Shown here in pieces: positions 18,676-30,003 of a stretch of 64,000 nucleotides of DNA. Every line of letters starts with the position of its first letter. Position 1 is the first letter of the stretch. Below the pieces are notes generated by a model. The model had not been told where the DNA came from. It searched no databases and was given only the letters and a program-made list of their open reading frames with translations. The DNA is from Lentilactobacillus kosonis (GTDB lineage Bacteria; Bacillota; Bacilli; Lactobacillales; Lactobacillaceae), in NCBI RefSeq assembly GCF_003864335.1, contig NZ_BEXA01000002.1, forward strand, positions 310,001 through 374,000, read 5' to 3'. A program made the translations under genes and the position numbers.

Positions 18676-18697
18676 TTTTTTTAGTAAGGAGAGACTT

Positions 18698-21139
18698 ATG
18701 TCACAGAACAATCCGAAACAAACAGGACCCAATAGAAGATCTCAATTACCGAAGCCAAAGAAAAAAAGAACTTGGCTTAGAAGAACGATTAAGATCATTA
18801 TTTGGGCCGTTGTTATCTTATTTGTCTTAGGAGCCGGCCTATTCACCTACTACGCGGCCACAGCCCCCAAACTCACAGGAGCTGCATTATCAAGTGATAA
18901 CTCAACTAAGATCTACGACGCGAATAATCAAGTAATTTCCCGATTAGGAAGTCAAAATCGAGATTACGTAACTTCCGATAAAATCCCTGATACTTTAAAA
19001 CACGCGGTAGTTTCAATTGAAGACCGTCGCTTTTACAAGCATCATGGAGTTGATCCAATAAGAATCATGGGAGCTGCCATGGCCAACGTTACGGGGTCCT
19101 CATTAGGACTTCAAGGTGGAAGTACCCTAACTCAGCAATTGGTTAAATTATCAGTGTTTTCAACCGCTGCTTCTGATCGAACCATGAAACGAAAAGCTCA
19201 AGAAGCTTGGTTAGCAATTCAAGTTGAAAATAAATATTCTAAGAATAAAATCTTAGAATTTTATATCAACAAGGTTTACATGGGCAATGGAGTTTACGGA
19301 ATGCAAACTGCCTCAGAGTATTACTTTAACAAATCACTTGCTAAATTAACGCTTCCCCAATTGGCATTACTAGCTGGAATGCCACAATCGCCTACTTTGT
19401 ATAATCCATATAAGTATCCAAAATATGCTACCGAACGACGCAATGAAGTTTTAAACGCAATGGTTAAGAACAAAGCCATCACTAGCGAACAGGGTCAGCA
19501 AGCTCAAGCAACTAGCGTCAAGTCTGGCCTTGCGAAAACCCATAAAAAAACTTCAACTAGCGAGCGTTTAAGTAAATACACTGATGCTTATTTAAAGCAA
19601 ACATTACTGGAACTTAATAAGCGTGGGTACAAGGCAAACAGTGGTTTGAAAGTTTACACTAACCTTGATTTAAGTGCTCAAAAAAAGCTTTATCAAGTCT
19701 CAAACAGTGATCCATCGATTATTTACCCAAGTAAAAGATTTCAAGTTGGAGCTACTCTAGTTGATTCTAAGACCGGTAAAGTTGTTGCGATGCAAGGAGC
19801 TCGAAAAACTAAAGTTTCATTTGGGCTTAATCGAGCTGTTCAAACTGATCGCTCATCAGGTTCAACTGCTAAGCCAATTATGGATTATGGTCCAGCAATT
19901 GAATATTTAAAATACCCTACTTATCAACCCGTTAAGGATACCCCATACGTTTATCCGGGTACCGATAAATCAGTAATGGATTTTGATAATAAATATCAAG
20001 GAACTATCACCATGCGAAAGGCTTTGGTTGAATCGCGAAATATTCCTGCTCTAAGAACACTAGAAAATGTTGGTGTTCCTAAGGCCCAAGGATTCCTAAA
20101 GAATCTTGGCATGTCCTTTGATAAAGAACTAGAATTGCAAAACGGAATTGGTTTATATGTCTCGTCGGAACAGTTAGCTGCTGCTTATGCTGCATTTGCA
20201 AATGGTGGAGTTTACCATAAACCTTACTTGATTAATAAAATTGTTCAAGCGGATGGTAAAACCAAAACATATACAGCCAAGGGTAAACGAGCAATGTCCC
20301 CCGCTACCGCATTTATGATTACTGATATGCTTAAAGGCGTCATGGATTCAGAAGGCGGTTCAGGAACAGCTGCGAAAGTCGATGGTTTGTATGAAGCTGG
20401 TAAAACTGGTACCACTCAATATCCTAGTGATTTTATTAACCAAGTTCCCTCTGATTCCTCAATGGATTCTTGGTTCTCTGGTTACACAAAGAATTATTCC
20501 CTAGCTATTTGGACCGGTTATGATCGACAATTTAAAGCCAACTCCTATATCACTCAATCTCAAACAACTATTGCCCAACAAATTTACAAAAACGTAATGG
20601 GTTATATTTCCCAGGACAAGCCCAATACTGATTGGACTCAACCGTCTGACGTTGGATCTAATGGTAGCGATAACTATTACGTCGCTGGTTATCCAGGAAC
20701 TCAAACTGATAATAGTTCGAACCAAACTACCAGCGGCTTTACTGTCGATAATAGTTCCAGTTCAGTTAGTGATTCAGTTGACGGTACCGTAACTTCACCA
20801 AGAAACGATGGTGAAACTACCACTTCAGGAACCACTTCTGGATCAACTAGTGGTGCATCGCAATCTGGAACAACTACTCAGCAACCTGCTGGTGGAGCTG
20901 GTTCAGGTGATGATGGAGATGATAATTCAGATAGTTCATCTTCAACCGATCAAAACACTACAGATAGTGGTAGTGATTCTTCAACTGGGGATACTAGTGA
21001 TAGTTCCAATAGTAATACCTCAGATAGCAGTACAACTAATAACAATAACAACACAAACAGCAATGATCCTAATACCGGCGGTCAGGCTAACAGTAATGCT
21101 CAAGCCAACAATACAGCCGTTGATAATAGTGATCAATAA
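18698..21139 (+). CDS. pbp1A: Class A penicillin-binding protein PBP1A
   Basis: An 813-residue bifunctional peptidoglycan synthase. A basic cytoplasmic tail and one transmembrane segment (about 29-51) are followed by the glycosyltransferase domain (EDRRFYKHHGVD, GGSTLTQQLVK) and the transpeptidase domain with SxxK as STAK, SRN near 455 and KTGTT. From about residue 655 the protein is a low-complexity tail rich in Ser, Thr, Asn, Gly, Asp and Gln, probably lying in the wall. The ribosome binding site is AAGGAGAG. The frame is intact over 2.4 kb. Confidence 0.93.
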   Translation: MSQNNPKQTGPNRRSQLPKPKKKRTWLRRTIKIIIWAVVILFVLGAGLFTYYAATAPKLTGAALSSDNSTKIYDANNQVISRLGSQNRDYVTSDKIPDTLKHAVVSIEDRRFYKHHGVDPIRIMGAAMANVTGSSLGLQGGSTLTQQLVKLSVFSTAASDRTMKRKAQEAWLAIQVENKYSKNKILEFYINKVYMGNGVYGMQTASEYYFNKSLAKLTLPQLALLAGMPQSPTLYNPYKYPKYATERRNEVLNAMVKNKAITSEQGQQAQATSVKSGLAKTHKKTSTSERLSKYTDAYLKQTLLELNKRGYKANSGLKVYTNLDLSAQKKLYQVSNSDPSIIYPSKRFQVGATLVDSKTGKVVAMQGARKTKVSFGLNRAVQTDRSSGSTAKPIMDYGPAIEYLKYPTYQPVKDTPYVYPGTDKSVMDFDNKYQGTITMRKALVESRNIPALRTLENVGVPKAQGFLKNLGMSFDKELELQNGIGLYVSSEQLAAAYAAFANGGVYHKPYLINKIVQADGKTKTYTAKGKRAMSPATAFMITDMLKGVMDSEGGSGTAAKVDGLYEAGKTGTTQYPSDFINQVPSDSSMDSWFSGYTKNYSLAIWTGYDRQFKANSYITQSQTTIAQQIYKNVMGYISQDKPNTDWTQPSDVGSNGSDNYYVAGYPGTQTDNSSNQTTSGFTVDNSSSSVSDSVDGTVTSPRNDGETTTSGTTSGSTSGASQSGTTTQQPAGGAGSGDDGDDNSDSSSSTDQNTTDSGSDSSTGDTSDSSNSNTSDSSTTNNNNNTNSNDPNTGGQANSNAQANNTAVDNSDQ

Positions 21140-21167
21140 TCACCAAATTTAATATTAATAACAAGAC

Positions 21168-21202
21168 AAAAAAGCTAGAGTGAAATTCACCCTAGCTTTT
21201 TT
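21168..21202. terminator. Bidirectional terminator between PBP1A and dnaD
   Basis: AAAAAGCTAG and CTAGCTTTTT form the arms of a hairpin between two convergent genes, with A and T runs on the two sides. Confidence 0.8.
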
Positions 21203-21209
21203 GTTGTCC

Positions 21210-21948
21210 TTATTTATTTAAATCGATAAACGGAATTTCCGGACCAGCATAATTTTGATCATTATGACCAGTTTGGCTACTACCGGATTCACGATTATTA
21301 AGATAATTTTGAATTTGCGTCACTGACTTAAGATTTAATTTATCCCAATTAAGCATAATCCGATCCATATACTTAAGATTGTATACTTGGTTTAAAACTG
21401 CCTCTTTTAGCGCTAGCATAATAACTTCAACTGAATAATGGTCAATATCAAGCCATCCACTAATTGTCTCCATTTCAATTGGTGACAATGTCCGACCAAA
21501 CTCTCGTTCCACATCCGTAAACAGGTTGGAACGGTCATAATTAACTGTAGCCACTTGTTTAACTGTGGTGTCAGTCTGATCATCTGGTAAAGTATCTTGA
21601 TGACTAACTAAATTCATGATTTTTTGATACATCGGTGAAAAATCATAAGCATCAAGTTGATCTTTTCCTCGCTTAACAGTAGTAATAACCGCATTTTTAT
21701 GTTCAATTAAACTATGAAACAGCTGATAAATTTTATCCTTGGAAAAGCCCGTTTGCGATACCAATCGTTCAACGTTCGGCATTGGAACTACTAATTCATT
21801 ATCTCGTTTAATTAAAATATAAATTAATAATTCTTCATTCGATAAGCCTAGTTCTGAATAGTTCAGAAGTAAGAGATTGTTAATATTTGTTGAACCCTGA
21901 AAAAAAGTTTTTAAGGCTACTATCAGTCAAAAAATCACCTTGATTCAT
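21210..21948 (-). CDS. dnaD: DNA replication protein DnaD (one frameshift)
   Basis: Primosomal protein that helps load the DnaC helicase. The N-terminal winged-helix DDBH1 domain (restored sequence QGSTNINNLLLLNYSELGLS) and the C-terminal DDBH2 domain (SPIEMETISGWLD near residue 150) are present. An extra base in the run at 21900-21906 separates the first 16 codons; removing it gives 245 residues from ATG 21948. It follows asnS, as in Bacillus and lactobacilli. The nth gene that usually follows dnaD is absent here. Confidence 0.88.
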
Positions 21949-21973
21949 CTAAGGATAATGTCCTTTACAAAGT

Positions 21974-23267
21974 CTATGGGTAAATTCTGTTTAACAATCT
22001 TGGGAATGGAATTGCTTCACGGACATGATCTTCACCAGTAATCCATGTAATAGCTCGTTCCAACCCTAATCCAAAGCCAGAATGTGGAACACTACCGTAT
22101 TTTCTCAGATCAAGATACCATGAATATTCTTCAGGGTCTAAGCCGGCTTGTTTAACTTGATCTAATAAATAATCATAGTCAACTGCCCGTTCTGAACCCC
22201 CGATAATTTCACCATAGCCCTCAGGAGCAAGTAAATCGGCACAGATAACCACGTCATCTCTAGTTGGATGTGGTTTCATGTAAAATGGCTTGATGGCCTT
22301 AGGATAGTTCATTACAAAAACTGGCTGTTCAAACTGATCAGCTAAGAAAGTTTCTTCTGGTGAACCGAAGTCAGCTCCCCACTTAACATCAAAATCATTT
22401 TTTTGTAAGATTTCAATCGCTTCATCATAACTGATTCGTGGGTAGGGTAATTTAGTGTACTTCTTAAGTTGTTCAACATCGCGGCCAAGAGTCTCAAGAT
22501 CAGTGGCACAGTTATCAATCACATTTGAACTAAGAACGCAATATATTGTTCTTGAATTTCCAAACTTTCATCCTGGTGCATGAATGCCATTTCTGGTTCA
22601 ATCATCCAGAATTCGATTAAATGACGTCTAGTCTTTGATTTTTCGGCTCTAAAAGTCGGTCCAAAGGTAAATACTTTGCCGAATGCCATTGCACCTGCTT
22701 CAGCATATAATTGACCACTCTGTGATAGGTAAGCATCACGATCAAAATATTCAGTATGGAATAAATCGGTAGTTCCTTCAGGGGCGCTACCAGTCAAGAT
22801 TGGTGAATCAACTTTAGTGAAACCTTCCCGATTAAAGAATTCATAAGTTGCGCGAATAATTTCATTTCTAACTCTCATAATTGCATGAGGACGACTTGAA
22901 CGTAACCATAGGTGACGATGATCCATCAAGAAATCAATGCCGTGTTCCTTTGGAGTGATTGGGTAGTCATTTGATTCAGAAACAACCTCAATATCTTCAG
23001 CTTCTAATTCATAACCAAATTTAGAACGAGCGTCTTCATGAACAACACCCGTAACCCATAAACTGGATTCTTGCCGAATTTCCTTGGCTAATTCAAAAAT
23101 TTCTGGAGCTACCTTACTTTTTACAACAACTCCTTGAAAAATGCTGTTCCATCACGTAATTGTAAAAACGCAATTTTCCCGCTTGATCGTTTATTAGTCA
23201 ACCACACACCAATTTTGACTCTTTCGTCAACGTACTTGGGTGCGTCAATCATATTGATTTCTTTCAC
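21974..23267 (-). CDS. asnS: Asparaginyl-tRNA synthetase (two frameshifts)
   Basis: Class IIb synthetase charging tRNA-Asn. The N-terminal OB-fold anticodon-binding domain is followed by the catalytic domain; motif 2 region [21 protein letters not shown] and motif 3 [15 protein letters not shown] are clear, and the C-terminus RNRIYP-like LLNRIYP is typical. Two missing A residues, at the runs 23137-23141 and 22524-22526, break it into three pieces; restored length is 431. The start is a GTG at 23267 with GGAGGA eight bases upstream. An essential gene with two breaks points to sequencing error. No T-box leader was seen. Confidence 0.93.
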
Positions 23268-23284
23268 GATTTTTCCTCCAACAA

Positions 23285-24468
23285 TTATTTAATAAAACTT
23301 TGCATGTACTCGTTAATTCGAGATACCGCCTCAATAAGATTATCAAGACTTGCGGCATAACTCAACCTTAGATATCCAGGTAACCCGAAAGCAGCGCCAT
23401 CAACTGTGGCTACGTGAGCCTCTTCAAGGAGCTTTTCGACCAACTCTCCTGATGATCCAAGGCCAGCTAATCTAACGGCCTCTTCAACATTTGGAAAGAG
23501 ATAGAATGCGCCCTGGGGTTAACTGGTAAATCAAATCCCGGAATGTTTTGTAATAGCGGATAAATTTTATTCAACCGATCCTCAAAAGCCTGCCTCATAT
23601 GTTCAACCATACTCTGATTACCAGTTAAAGCTTCAATTGCAGCATATTGACTAACTGCAGCTGGATTGCCAGTAGCATGGGATAACATAGCATTTACTTT
23701 ACTAATAAGCTCTGGGGCGCCAGCGATATAGCCGATTCGCCAACCAGTCATTGAATACGCCTTTGATAGCCCACTAACTAAAATAGTTTGAGCAGCAATA
23801 TTGTCATCTAACTGAATTAACGAAGTGTATTTTGCTCCGTTATAAATTAAACTGCTGTATATATCATCCGCGATAATAACAATATTATGCATGATGGCCC
23901 AATTACCGATAGCCGTTAATTCTTCTTTTGAATAAATTGTTCCCGTTGGATTTTGCGGTGAGTTAATAATCAACAGCCTAGTATTCTTATTAACTGCGTG
24001 ATTCAAACTTTCCTCTGTAACTTTAAATTCATCATTAGTTGTCACCATGACCGGAGTTGCTCCAGCTAGAATTATTTGTTGTTCATAGCTAACCCACCCC
24101 GGCTGAGGAATCAATACTTCATCCCCCTCATCCACCAATACCTGCATCAATGTGTACAACGCCATCTTAGCGCCGTTCGTAACACTGATATTATCCGGTG
24201 TATAAAAAACATCAAAATCTTCCTTGATCCGTTGAGAAATCGCCTCTTTCAACGCTGGTAACCCGCTTGCTGGAGTATAAAAACTAGCATTGCCAGAATT
24301 TATTGCCGCAATTGCGGCCTGATCAATTGACTCAGGCGTTGGAAAATCTGGTTCACCAATACCTAAATTAATGACATCAATTCCGTCAGCTTGCATTTGC
24401 TTAGCTTGATTAGAGACCTTAACGGTTGCGGATGGCTTAACTGCTAGTGACCGTTTAGAGAATTTCAT
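23285..24468 (-). CDS. aspB: Aspartate/aromatic aminotransferase, class I (one frameshift)
   Basis: PLP-dependent aminotransferase of the AspB type, probably interconverting aspartate and oxaloacetate. Substrate-binding NLGIGEPDF near residues 34-42, NSPQNPTG near 168, and the PLP lysine in [16 protein letters not shown] are intact. One C is missing in the run at 23515-23518; with it the protein continues [16 protein letters not shown] to a stop at 23287-23285 (394 residues). It sits between ypmB and asnS, the conserved order, and could supply aspartate for asparagine synthesis. Confidence 0.92.
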
Positions 24469-24483
24469 TAGATGGTGCCTCCT

Positions 24484-24996
24484 TTAGATATTTTCGATTA
24501 ATTTCTTAATGGTCCCCGTCTTGTAAGACATGGTTGCAAAGCATAGTTTGTTATCCTTGTTAGTATAACTAACAATCCAATAAGGGTTAGATTTAATTAG
24601 GGTAATGGCAATACTATTAATCTTTTTGGGCTGTTGTCGTTGTTCAATCAAATTTCTAATTTGACTAACGGTCATCCCTGCCTTTTGATTAACAATCGTT
24701 ACCTTACCACCTTTTTTAGCAATAATTGCATAAATGGATTTTCCCTTACTATCATTTCCTGCAACCGTATAATACGTATGTTTACCGAGGTTCTCACTAT
24801 AGAACCCGGTCACTTTTTCCATTTTGGCAGAATTTTGTGCGATTTCGATTGCTTCACTCTTAGCGTTAGCAATTGGTCGTTCTGCTTGATGAAAAATGAT
24901 AAACCCGCTGAATAGAATCACTAACACTACGATGCCTGAAATAATCCAGATTCTGCGGTTAGGCTTTTTCATTCTTCTTTGGCGTTGCATAATCAT
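24484..24996 (-). CDS. ypmB: YpmB-like DUF5590 membrane-anchored protein
   Basis: A 170-residue protein, starting MQRQRRMKKPNRR if the second ATG is used. It has one N-terminal transmembrane helix (about 15-36) and an extracellular domain with two PepSY-like repeats (EAIEIAQNSAKMEKVTGFYSENLG and the SIAITLIKSNPYWIVSYTNKDN segment). The function is unknown; it is always found between dinG and aspB in lactobacilli and bacilli. It ends 15 bases before aspB. Confidence 0.78.
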   Translation of the reverse strand: MIMQRQRRMKKPNRRIWIISGIVVLVILFSGFIIFHQAERPIANAKSEAIEIAQNSAKMEKVTGFYSENLGKHTYYTVAGNDSKGKSIYAIIAKKGGKVTIVNQKAGMTVSQIRNLIEQRQQPKKINSIAITLIKSNPYWIVSYTNKDNKLCFATMSYKTGTIKKLIENI

Positions 24997-25059
24997 ACTC
25001 CCATCAATTTTAGCTATTTTAATAGTATAGCAAATATTTTTTGACTAATTTTTTATTGA

Positions 25060-27883
25060 CTAATGTTTTTCATAAAAACTTAGCATTCTCAAAATCGATT
25101 CATCTAGACTCCCGCTTTCAATAGGAATAGTGCTATCCATATTAGCCATCATAATTGAGCCGTAATGTTTAGACACCACTCGAGAATCCAATACAAATAC
25201 CGTGCCAATATCGTCCTTGGTCCGTAGTAATCGTCCGATTCCTTGTCGCATCTTCAAAGTCGCATTGGGCAAACTAATAGAATAAAACGGATTTTGCTTG
25301 TTAGCTCGTGCTCGTTGGTAAAGAGCACTATTATATGGATCACTCGGTACGTCGAATGGTAATTGAGCAATAATCAACGTCTCTAACAAATCACCTGGAA
25401 AGTTAACACCTGACCAGAAGGTACCCGCTCCTAGCAAAATAGCCGGCTCTTGTTGGCCAAAGGTTCGACTTATCTTATTGGCGGTACCATTAACCCCTTG
25501 GGCTAAAACGTTATGAGTTTCTGTAAAGCCATCTTCAGCCATAAATTGGTAAGTCTTGCGAATTGCATCGAGTGAATTAAATAAAACCATTGTTTGGCGA
25601 GGCGAATTCTTATAGATTCGTTGGATTGACGAGCTTAAGTACTTAAAGTACTGATCACTGCTTACTTCTTGATCATCAGGATAGCTATCAACTAAAAACA
25701 TCATTGCATTGTCGTTTGCCTTAAAATCGCTCTTTAAGCGTTTTGAAACTGTTTCACTCCGGTCTAGTCCTAGCGTATCAAAAATATATTTAGCCTTTCG
25801 GGATGAAAAGATCGTTGCCCCTGTAAACGTAGGCTGCATAAAATTATCGTAGATTGTCTTTTTCAGGTACCGATTAGTTTCAAATAATGCACAATTAAAT
25901 GCTAAACTCTCATAATTTGAAATATCTTTTACCGTAATCCAAAATACCTGTTCCTCAAAATGATTGATATATAGGTTAATCATCATTGCTAAGTCACCTA
26001 GGTCAGTAATCAACCGGGTTAGTTGACCTAACCAACTACTAATCATTTGTTTATCCGATTCAGCGATGGTTTGATTATCAACGGTTAACTCTCGACGCAA
26101 TTTTTTACTTAACTTACCAAGTTTCTTGATTTGAGGTTCAATCTCATTTTTTAGATTAGTTAACAAATCTAAATAACGAGACCGATTATTGGAACCAATA
26201 TTAACGTGTAATTCAGTATTAGCTCGCTTATAGTTAGCGTTCGCAATTACCTGACTAAAAATTGTCGAAAACGTTTCGTTAACGCTGGCCCTAGTGGAAC
26301 TAAGTAACCAAACAATTTTCTGTTTCAGATTATTTAATGCCTGGTTATTTGTAAACAGTTCATCAGTTAACGAATATCTTAGTCCCATTGATGAACGATC
26401 AAAATCAGCTAACAAATTACCAAGCACAAGTTGCTGCTTATTCTCTGAACGAACCACACCAAGGAATTGGTGGGTTTCATCAACACAGAGATAAGGTTTA
26501 TTAGTCATCTGAGCAAAAGACTGCCAATTGGATAATAAATAATTATGGTTCACGATTAAGAAATTAGCCCGCTTAGAATTTTGAATATTAAACCGAAGAA
26601 AGTCATCCCCATAGAACGGATTATCCTTATTCAGCTCTTGTGCATTCAGATGATTAATTGACTCTAACAATGAATTTTGATCACCATTTAAATGTAATTC
26701 ATCCAGATCTCCAGTTTTTGTCATCGTCAACCAAATTAAGATTTGCGCCTTAAGAAAGATATTATGTGGATGAGCTTCAGCATTATAAAGCAACTGCTTA
26801 AATCGACTGAGATCAATGTAGTGCCTACTGCCCTTCATAATGACAGTTGATGTATTAAATGGCAGACTTTCATTGATCATTGGAATTGTCTGATCCTTAA
26901 GCTGCTGTTGCAGGTAGTTGGTTGCAGTACTGATGACTACTTGCCGTTCCCCAGTCAAATAAGCGAATGGCAGGCAGTATCCTAGGCTTTTCCCAATTCC
27001 AGTTGGCGCTTCAATAATCAAATTTTTAGGTTCTCGTTGACTACTATCAGCATAATTATTATAAATCATGTTCATCATTGTGTTTTGCTGTGGACGGGAT
27101 TCCATATTATCCGGCAATAATTTTTTCTTTTGACGTTTTATTTTTAGGAAACTCAAATTCTGGATTCCTAACGTTTTTTTCAATTAATTCCTTTTTTCTT
27201 AATACCAGTCCATTGGAGATATACAAATAATCTGGTAAATCGGGAGTCGTAGCTTGCGTTCGGTTACTAGCATCCATCTGTTGTAATACCGTAAATGTAT
27301 CTAACGGTAACTTGGGATGTATCCGAACCACTTGCGACAAAGTCATCGCTGGTAATGCTTGCAATTGTTTAAATAGAACAATTAACAATCTGGCCGTTGC
27401 ATAAGCATCCCCGTTAGCCGAATGTGGATGATCATGAAAAATATTGAAATACTTACTCATGTCCGATAATCGATAGCTGGTCAAAGTTGGCAGTAACAGT
27501 TGACTCAAGGTAACGGTATCGATGGCTTCCAATTCTAATTCGGGGTAGCCTACTCGTTGGAACTCACTGTTTAAAAATGGAAAATCAAAATTGACATTAT
27601 GGGCTACAAAAATCGTGCCGCTAAGCAACTGATAAATCTTACCTGCGAGAGAATCAAAGGACTGTGCTGCATTGACTCGAGCCTGGTCAATTCCGGTCAA
27701 CTGACTAATCCTAGAGGAAATAGTTTGCTGAGGATTAATATCCGTTGTAAATTCGTTAATTATTTGATTGTCTTGAACCTGATAACAACTAAATTGAATA
27801 ATTCTGTCTGCGTTATTCGGGTCCGTCCCGGTCGTCTCAATATCTACGACTGAATATATCGAATTATTGTTCATTAAATTCAC
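25060..27883 (-). CDS. dinG: DinG family exonuclease-helicase (one frameshift)
   Basis: A 940-residue fusion of an N-terminal DnaQ-like 3'-5' exonuclease (SVVDIETTGTDP at 11-22, HNVNFDFPFL, HSANGDAYATARLL) and a C-terminal DinG/XPD-like helicase. Helicase motifs are Walker A EAPTGIGKS, DETH box VDETHQFL, and motif VI QGIGRLLRT. The four-cysteine iron-sulfur cluster of E. coli DinG is not evident, as is usual in the Firmicutes form. An extra A in the run at 27121-27126 splits the two domains; removing it rejoins SKEKLLPDNMESRPQQ. It heads the operon to dnaD. Confidence 0.92.
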
Positions 27884-28045
27884 CGTTACTTTTATTTTCG
27901 CTTATTTACTATTGTCTATAATACTACATTACAGACCCCTATAGCTAGTCAGCATAGTTATTACGAAACGTTAAAGTCTCCGGTTATTCACAAAATATTA
28001 ATTGATTTATGATAAAATTATACTGTTTGAAAGTGAGCGATTATA

Positions 28046-29020
28046 TTGAAAAAGACAGTTTCAGCAAATAGTTTTGCTAAAATAATTTTATTCGGTGAGC
28101 ATAGTGTCGTCTATGGTCACCCAGCCATTGCTTTGCCACTCTATTCTGTTGACGTGAATGCTACCGTAATACCTGCTAATTCTGGTCAATGGCTTCGCAG
28201 CCGATATTTTGATGGGGAAATTCAGCAACTTAGTGAAAACCTGCTTGGCATCAAACGGTTAATTAACTGGATCTTAACGACCCTTAACCAAACCAATGCT
28301 TCGTTCACCATACAAATTGATAGTAAGATTCCCGCAGAACGAGGAATGGGCTCATCAGCCGCCACTGCGGTGGCTATTACCAAGGCCTTATTTAAATATT
28401 TTGACAAACCCATTTCACGCGATAATCTATTACAAATCGCCAACGTTGAGGAGCAAATTACCCATGGTAATCCGAGTGGTATTGACACCGCAACGGTTAG
28501 TTCTGAACATCCCATCTGGTTTGTTAAACATCAAGAAAATGAACAGATTGAATTCAATTTAACCACTGATTATCTGGTAATTGCTGACAGTGGTATTAAA
28601 GGCAAAACCGCTGAAGCAGTTAACTTAATTGCTGATAACTTAATTGACGAAGCGGACGAGATACAACCTTTAATCACCGACCTAGGTCATATCGCTCACC
28701 AAGCTAAAACTGCTCTTCAACGAGCCGATTCAAAATTAGTTGGCGAGCTAATGACTACCAGCCATCATCATCTAAACAGGTTAGGTGTTAGTACCCCTGT
28801 GCTAGATAAGTTTGTCGATCTTTCAATCGCAAATGGGGCTTATGGGGCCAAGTTAACTGGCAGCGGCATGGGGGGATGTATGATTGCCTTAGTTGCTTCT
28901 AGTCAGCAAGCCCAACATGTAGCTAATATTTTGCGAGATGCTGGCGCGACTTCAACCTGGATTCAATCATTTAAAAATTATGGTTATACCGTGGAGGATG
29001 CAGATGACAACATCGGCTAA
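28046..29020 (+). CDS. mvk: Mevalonate kinase
   Basis: GHMP kinase phosphorylating mevalonate, the first gene of a four-gene mevalonate operon for isoprenoid (undecaprenyl, quinone) precursors. The 324-residue protein has the N-terminal KIILFGEHSVVYGHPAIALP, the ATP loop PAERGMGSSAATAVA near residues 98-112, and C-terminal AKLTGSGMGGC. The start is a TTG at 28046, with a weak GTGAG upstream and the family start ASANSFAK-like VSANSFAKIIL following. The mvaD start lies inside its 3' end. Confidence 0.93.
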   Translation: MKKTVSANSFAKIILFGEHSVVYGHPAIALPLYSVDVNATVIPANSGQWLRSRYFDGEIQQLSENLLGIKRLINWILTTLNQTNASFTIQIDSKIPAERGMGSSAATAVAITKALFKYFDKPISRDNLLQIANVEEQITHGNPSGIDTATVSSEHPIWFVKHQENEQIEFNLTTDYLVIADSGIKGKTAEAVNLIADNLIDEADEIQPLITDLGHIAHQAKTALQRADSKLVGELMTTSHHHLNRLGVSTPVLDKFVDLSIANGAYGAKLTGSGMGGCMIALVASSQQAQHVANILRDAGATSTWIQSFKNYGYTVEDADDNIG

Positions 29021-29999
29021 TAATACCGCAACCGCAATTGCTCATACTAATATTGCGTTGATCAAATACTGGGGAAAAGTTAATGAACAGATTACCATCC
29101 CCTATACTGGAAGTATTTCATTAACCCTTGACCAATTTTATACCAAGACTAAGGTTACTTTTGATCCGCAGTTAACGGCAGATCAATTACTAGTCAATGG
29201 TAAAATTCAGACTAACTTAACTAAGGTTAGCCGAGTTTTAAACCGAGTCCGTCAGTTAGCTGGCTCTGAAAAATTTGCAATTATAGATTCGAAAAATTTC
29301 GTCCCAACCTCGGCTGGATTTGCTTCATCCGCCTCTGCTTTTGCCGCTTTAGCCGGCGCCAGCGCGACCGCCGCTGGGCTAAGCCTAACTCATCAGGAAC
29401 TATCTAAATTAGCCCGTTTAGGATCTGGTTCAGCTAGTCGGTCAATCTTTGGTAACTTCGTTGAATGGCTCCCGGGAGATAATGATGATAATTCTTATGC
29501 AGTCCCCATGACTGATGTGACCTTAACCGACATCGCCGTCATCGCCGTCAATATTAATTCACAAAGTAAAACTATATCTAGCAGTCAAGGGATGCAATTA
29601 TCAGCCAACACCTCACCGTATTATTCAGAGTGGCAGAACGTCGTAGCGCGAGACCTGGTTAACTTAAAACACGCCCTAATGACCAATGATTTTGCATTAT
29701 TTGGTCAGATTAGTGAAGCAAATGCCATGCGTATGCACGCGCTAACGCTAAGTTCACTCCCTCCATTTACATACTTTGAACCAGGGACGCTAGAAGTAAT
29801 TGAAACGATACAAGCTCTTCGCGCCGATGGTATTGAATGCTATTACACAATTGATGCTGGTCCAAACGTCAAAGTATTAACCCAAACGGCTAATTTATCA
29901 TTAATTAAGGACCATTTAGTCGATCAATTTGGACCTAGTAGAATCTCAGTGGCACATCCCGGACCGGGAATCGAAATCTTAGAACATGAAAGGAATTGA
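29004..29999 (+). CDS. mvaD: Diphosphomevalonate decarboxylase
   Basis: Converts mevalonate diphosphate to isopentenyl diphosphate. The 331-residue GHMP protein has the family motif NIALIKYWGK near residue 15, PTSAGFASSASAFAAL, and the catalytic-site segment DAGPNVKVL. The start is ATG 29004 because GGAGG at 28993-28997 lies six bases upstream; longer frames run into mvk. It overlaps mvk by 17 bases, so translation is likely coupled. Confidence 0.94.
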   Translation: MTTSANNTATAIAHTNIALIKYWGKVNEQITIPYTGSISLTLDQFYTKTKVTFDPQLTADQLLVNGKIQTNLTKVSRVLNRVRQLAGSEKFAIIDSKNFVPTSAGFASSASAFAALAGASATAAGLSLTHQELSKLARLGSGSASRSIFGNFVEWLPGDNDDNSYAVPMTDVTLTDIAVIAVNINSQSKTISSSQGMQLSANTSPYYSEWQNVVARDLVNLKHALMTNDFALFGQISEANAMRMHALTLSSLPPFTYFEPGTLEVIETIQALRADGIECYYTIDAGPNVKVLTQTANLSLIKDHLVDQFGPSRISVAHPGPGIEILEHERN

Positions 30000-30003
30000 T
30001 GGC

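Noticed and set aside
20808-21152. 114-codon plus-strand frame overlapping the end of PBP1A
   Set aside because: It is the +1 frame of the low-complexity tail; open only because of the repetitive codon pattern.
23268-23300. T-box leader for asnS
   Set aside because: asnS lies 17 bases behind aspB in an operon, and no T-box core sequence is present upstream.
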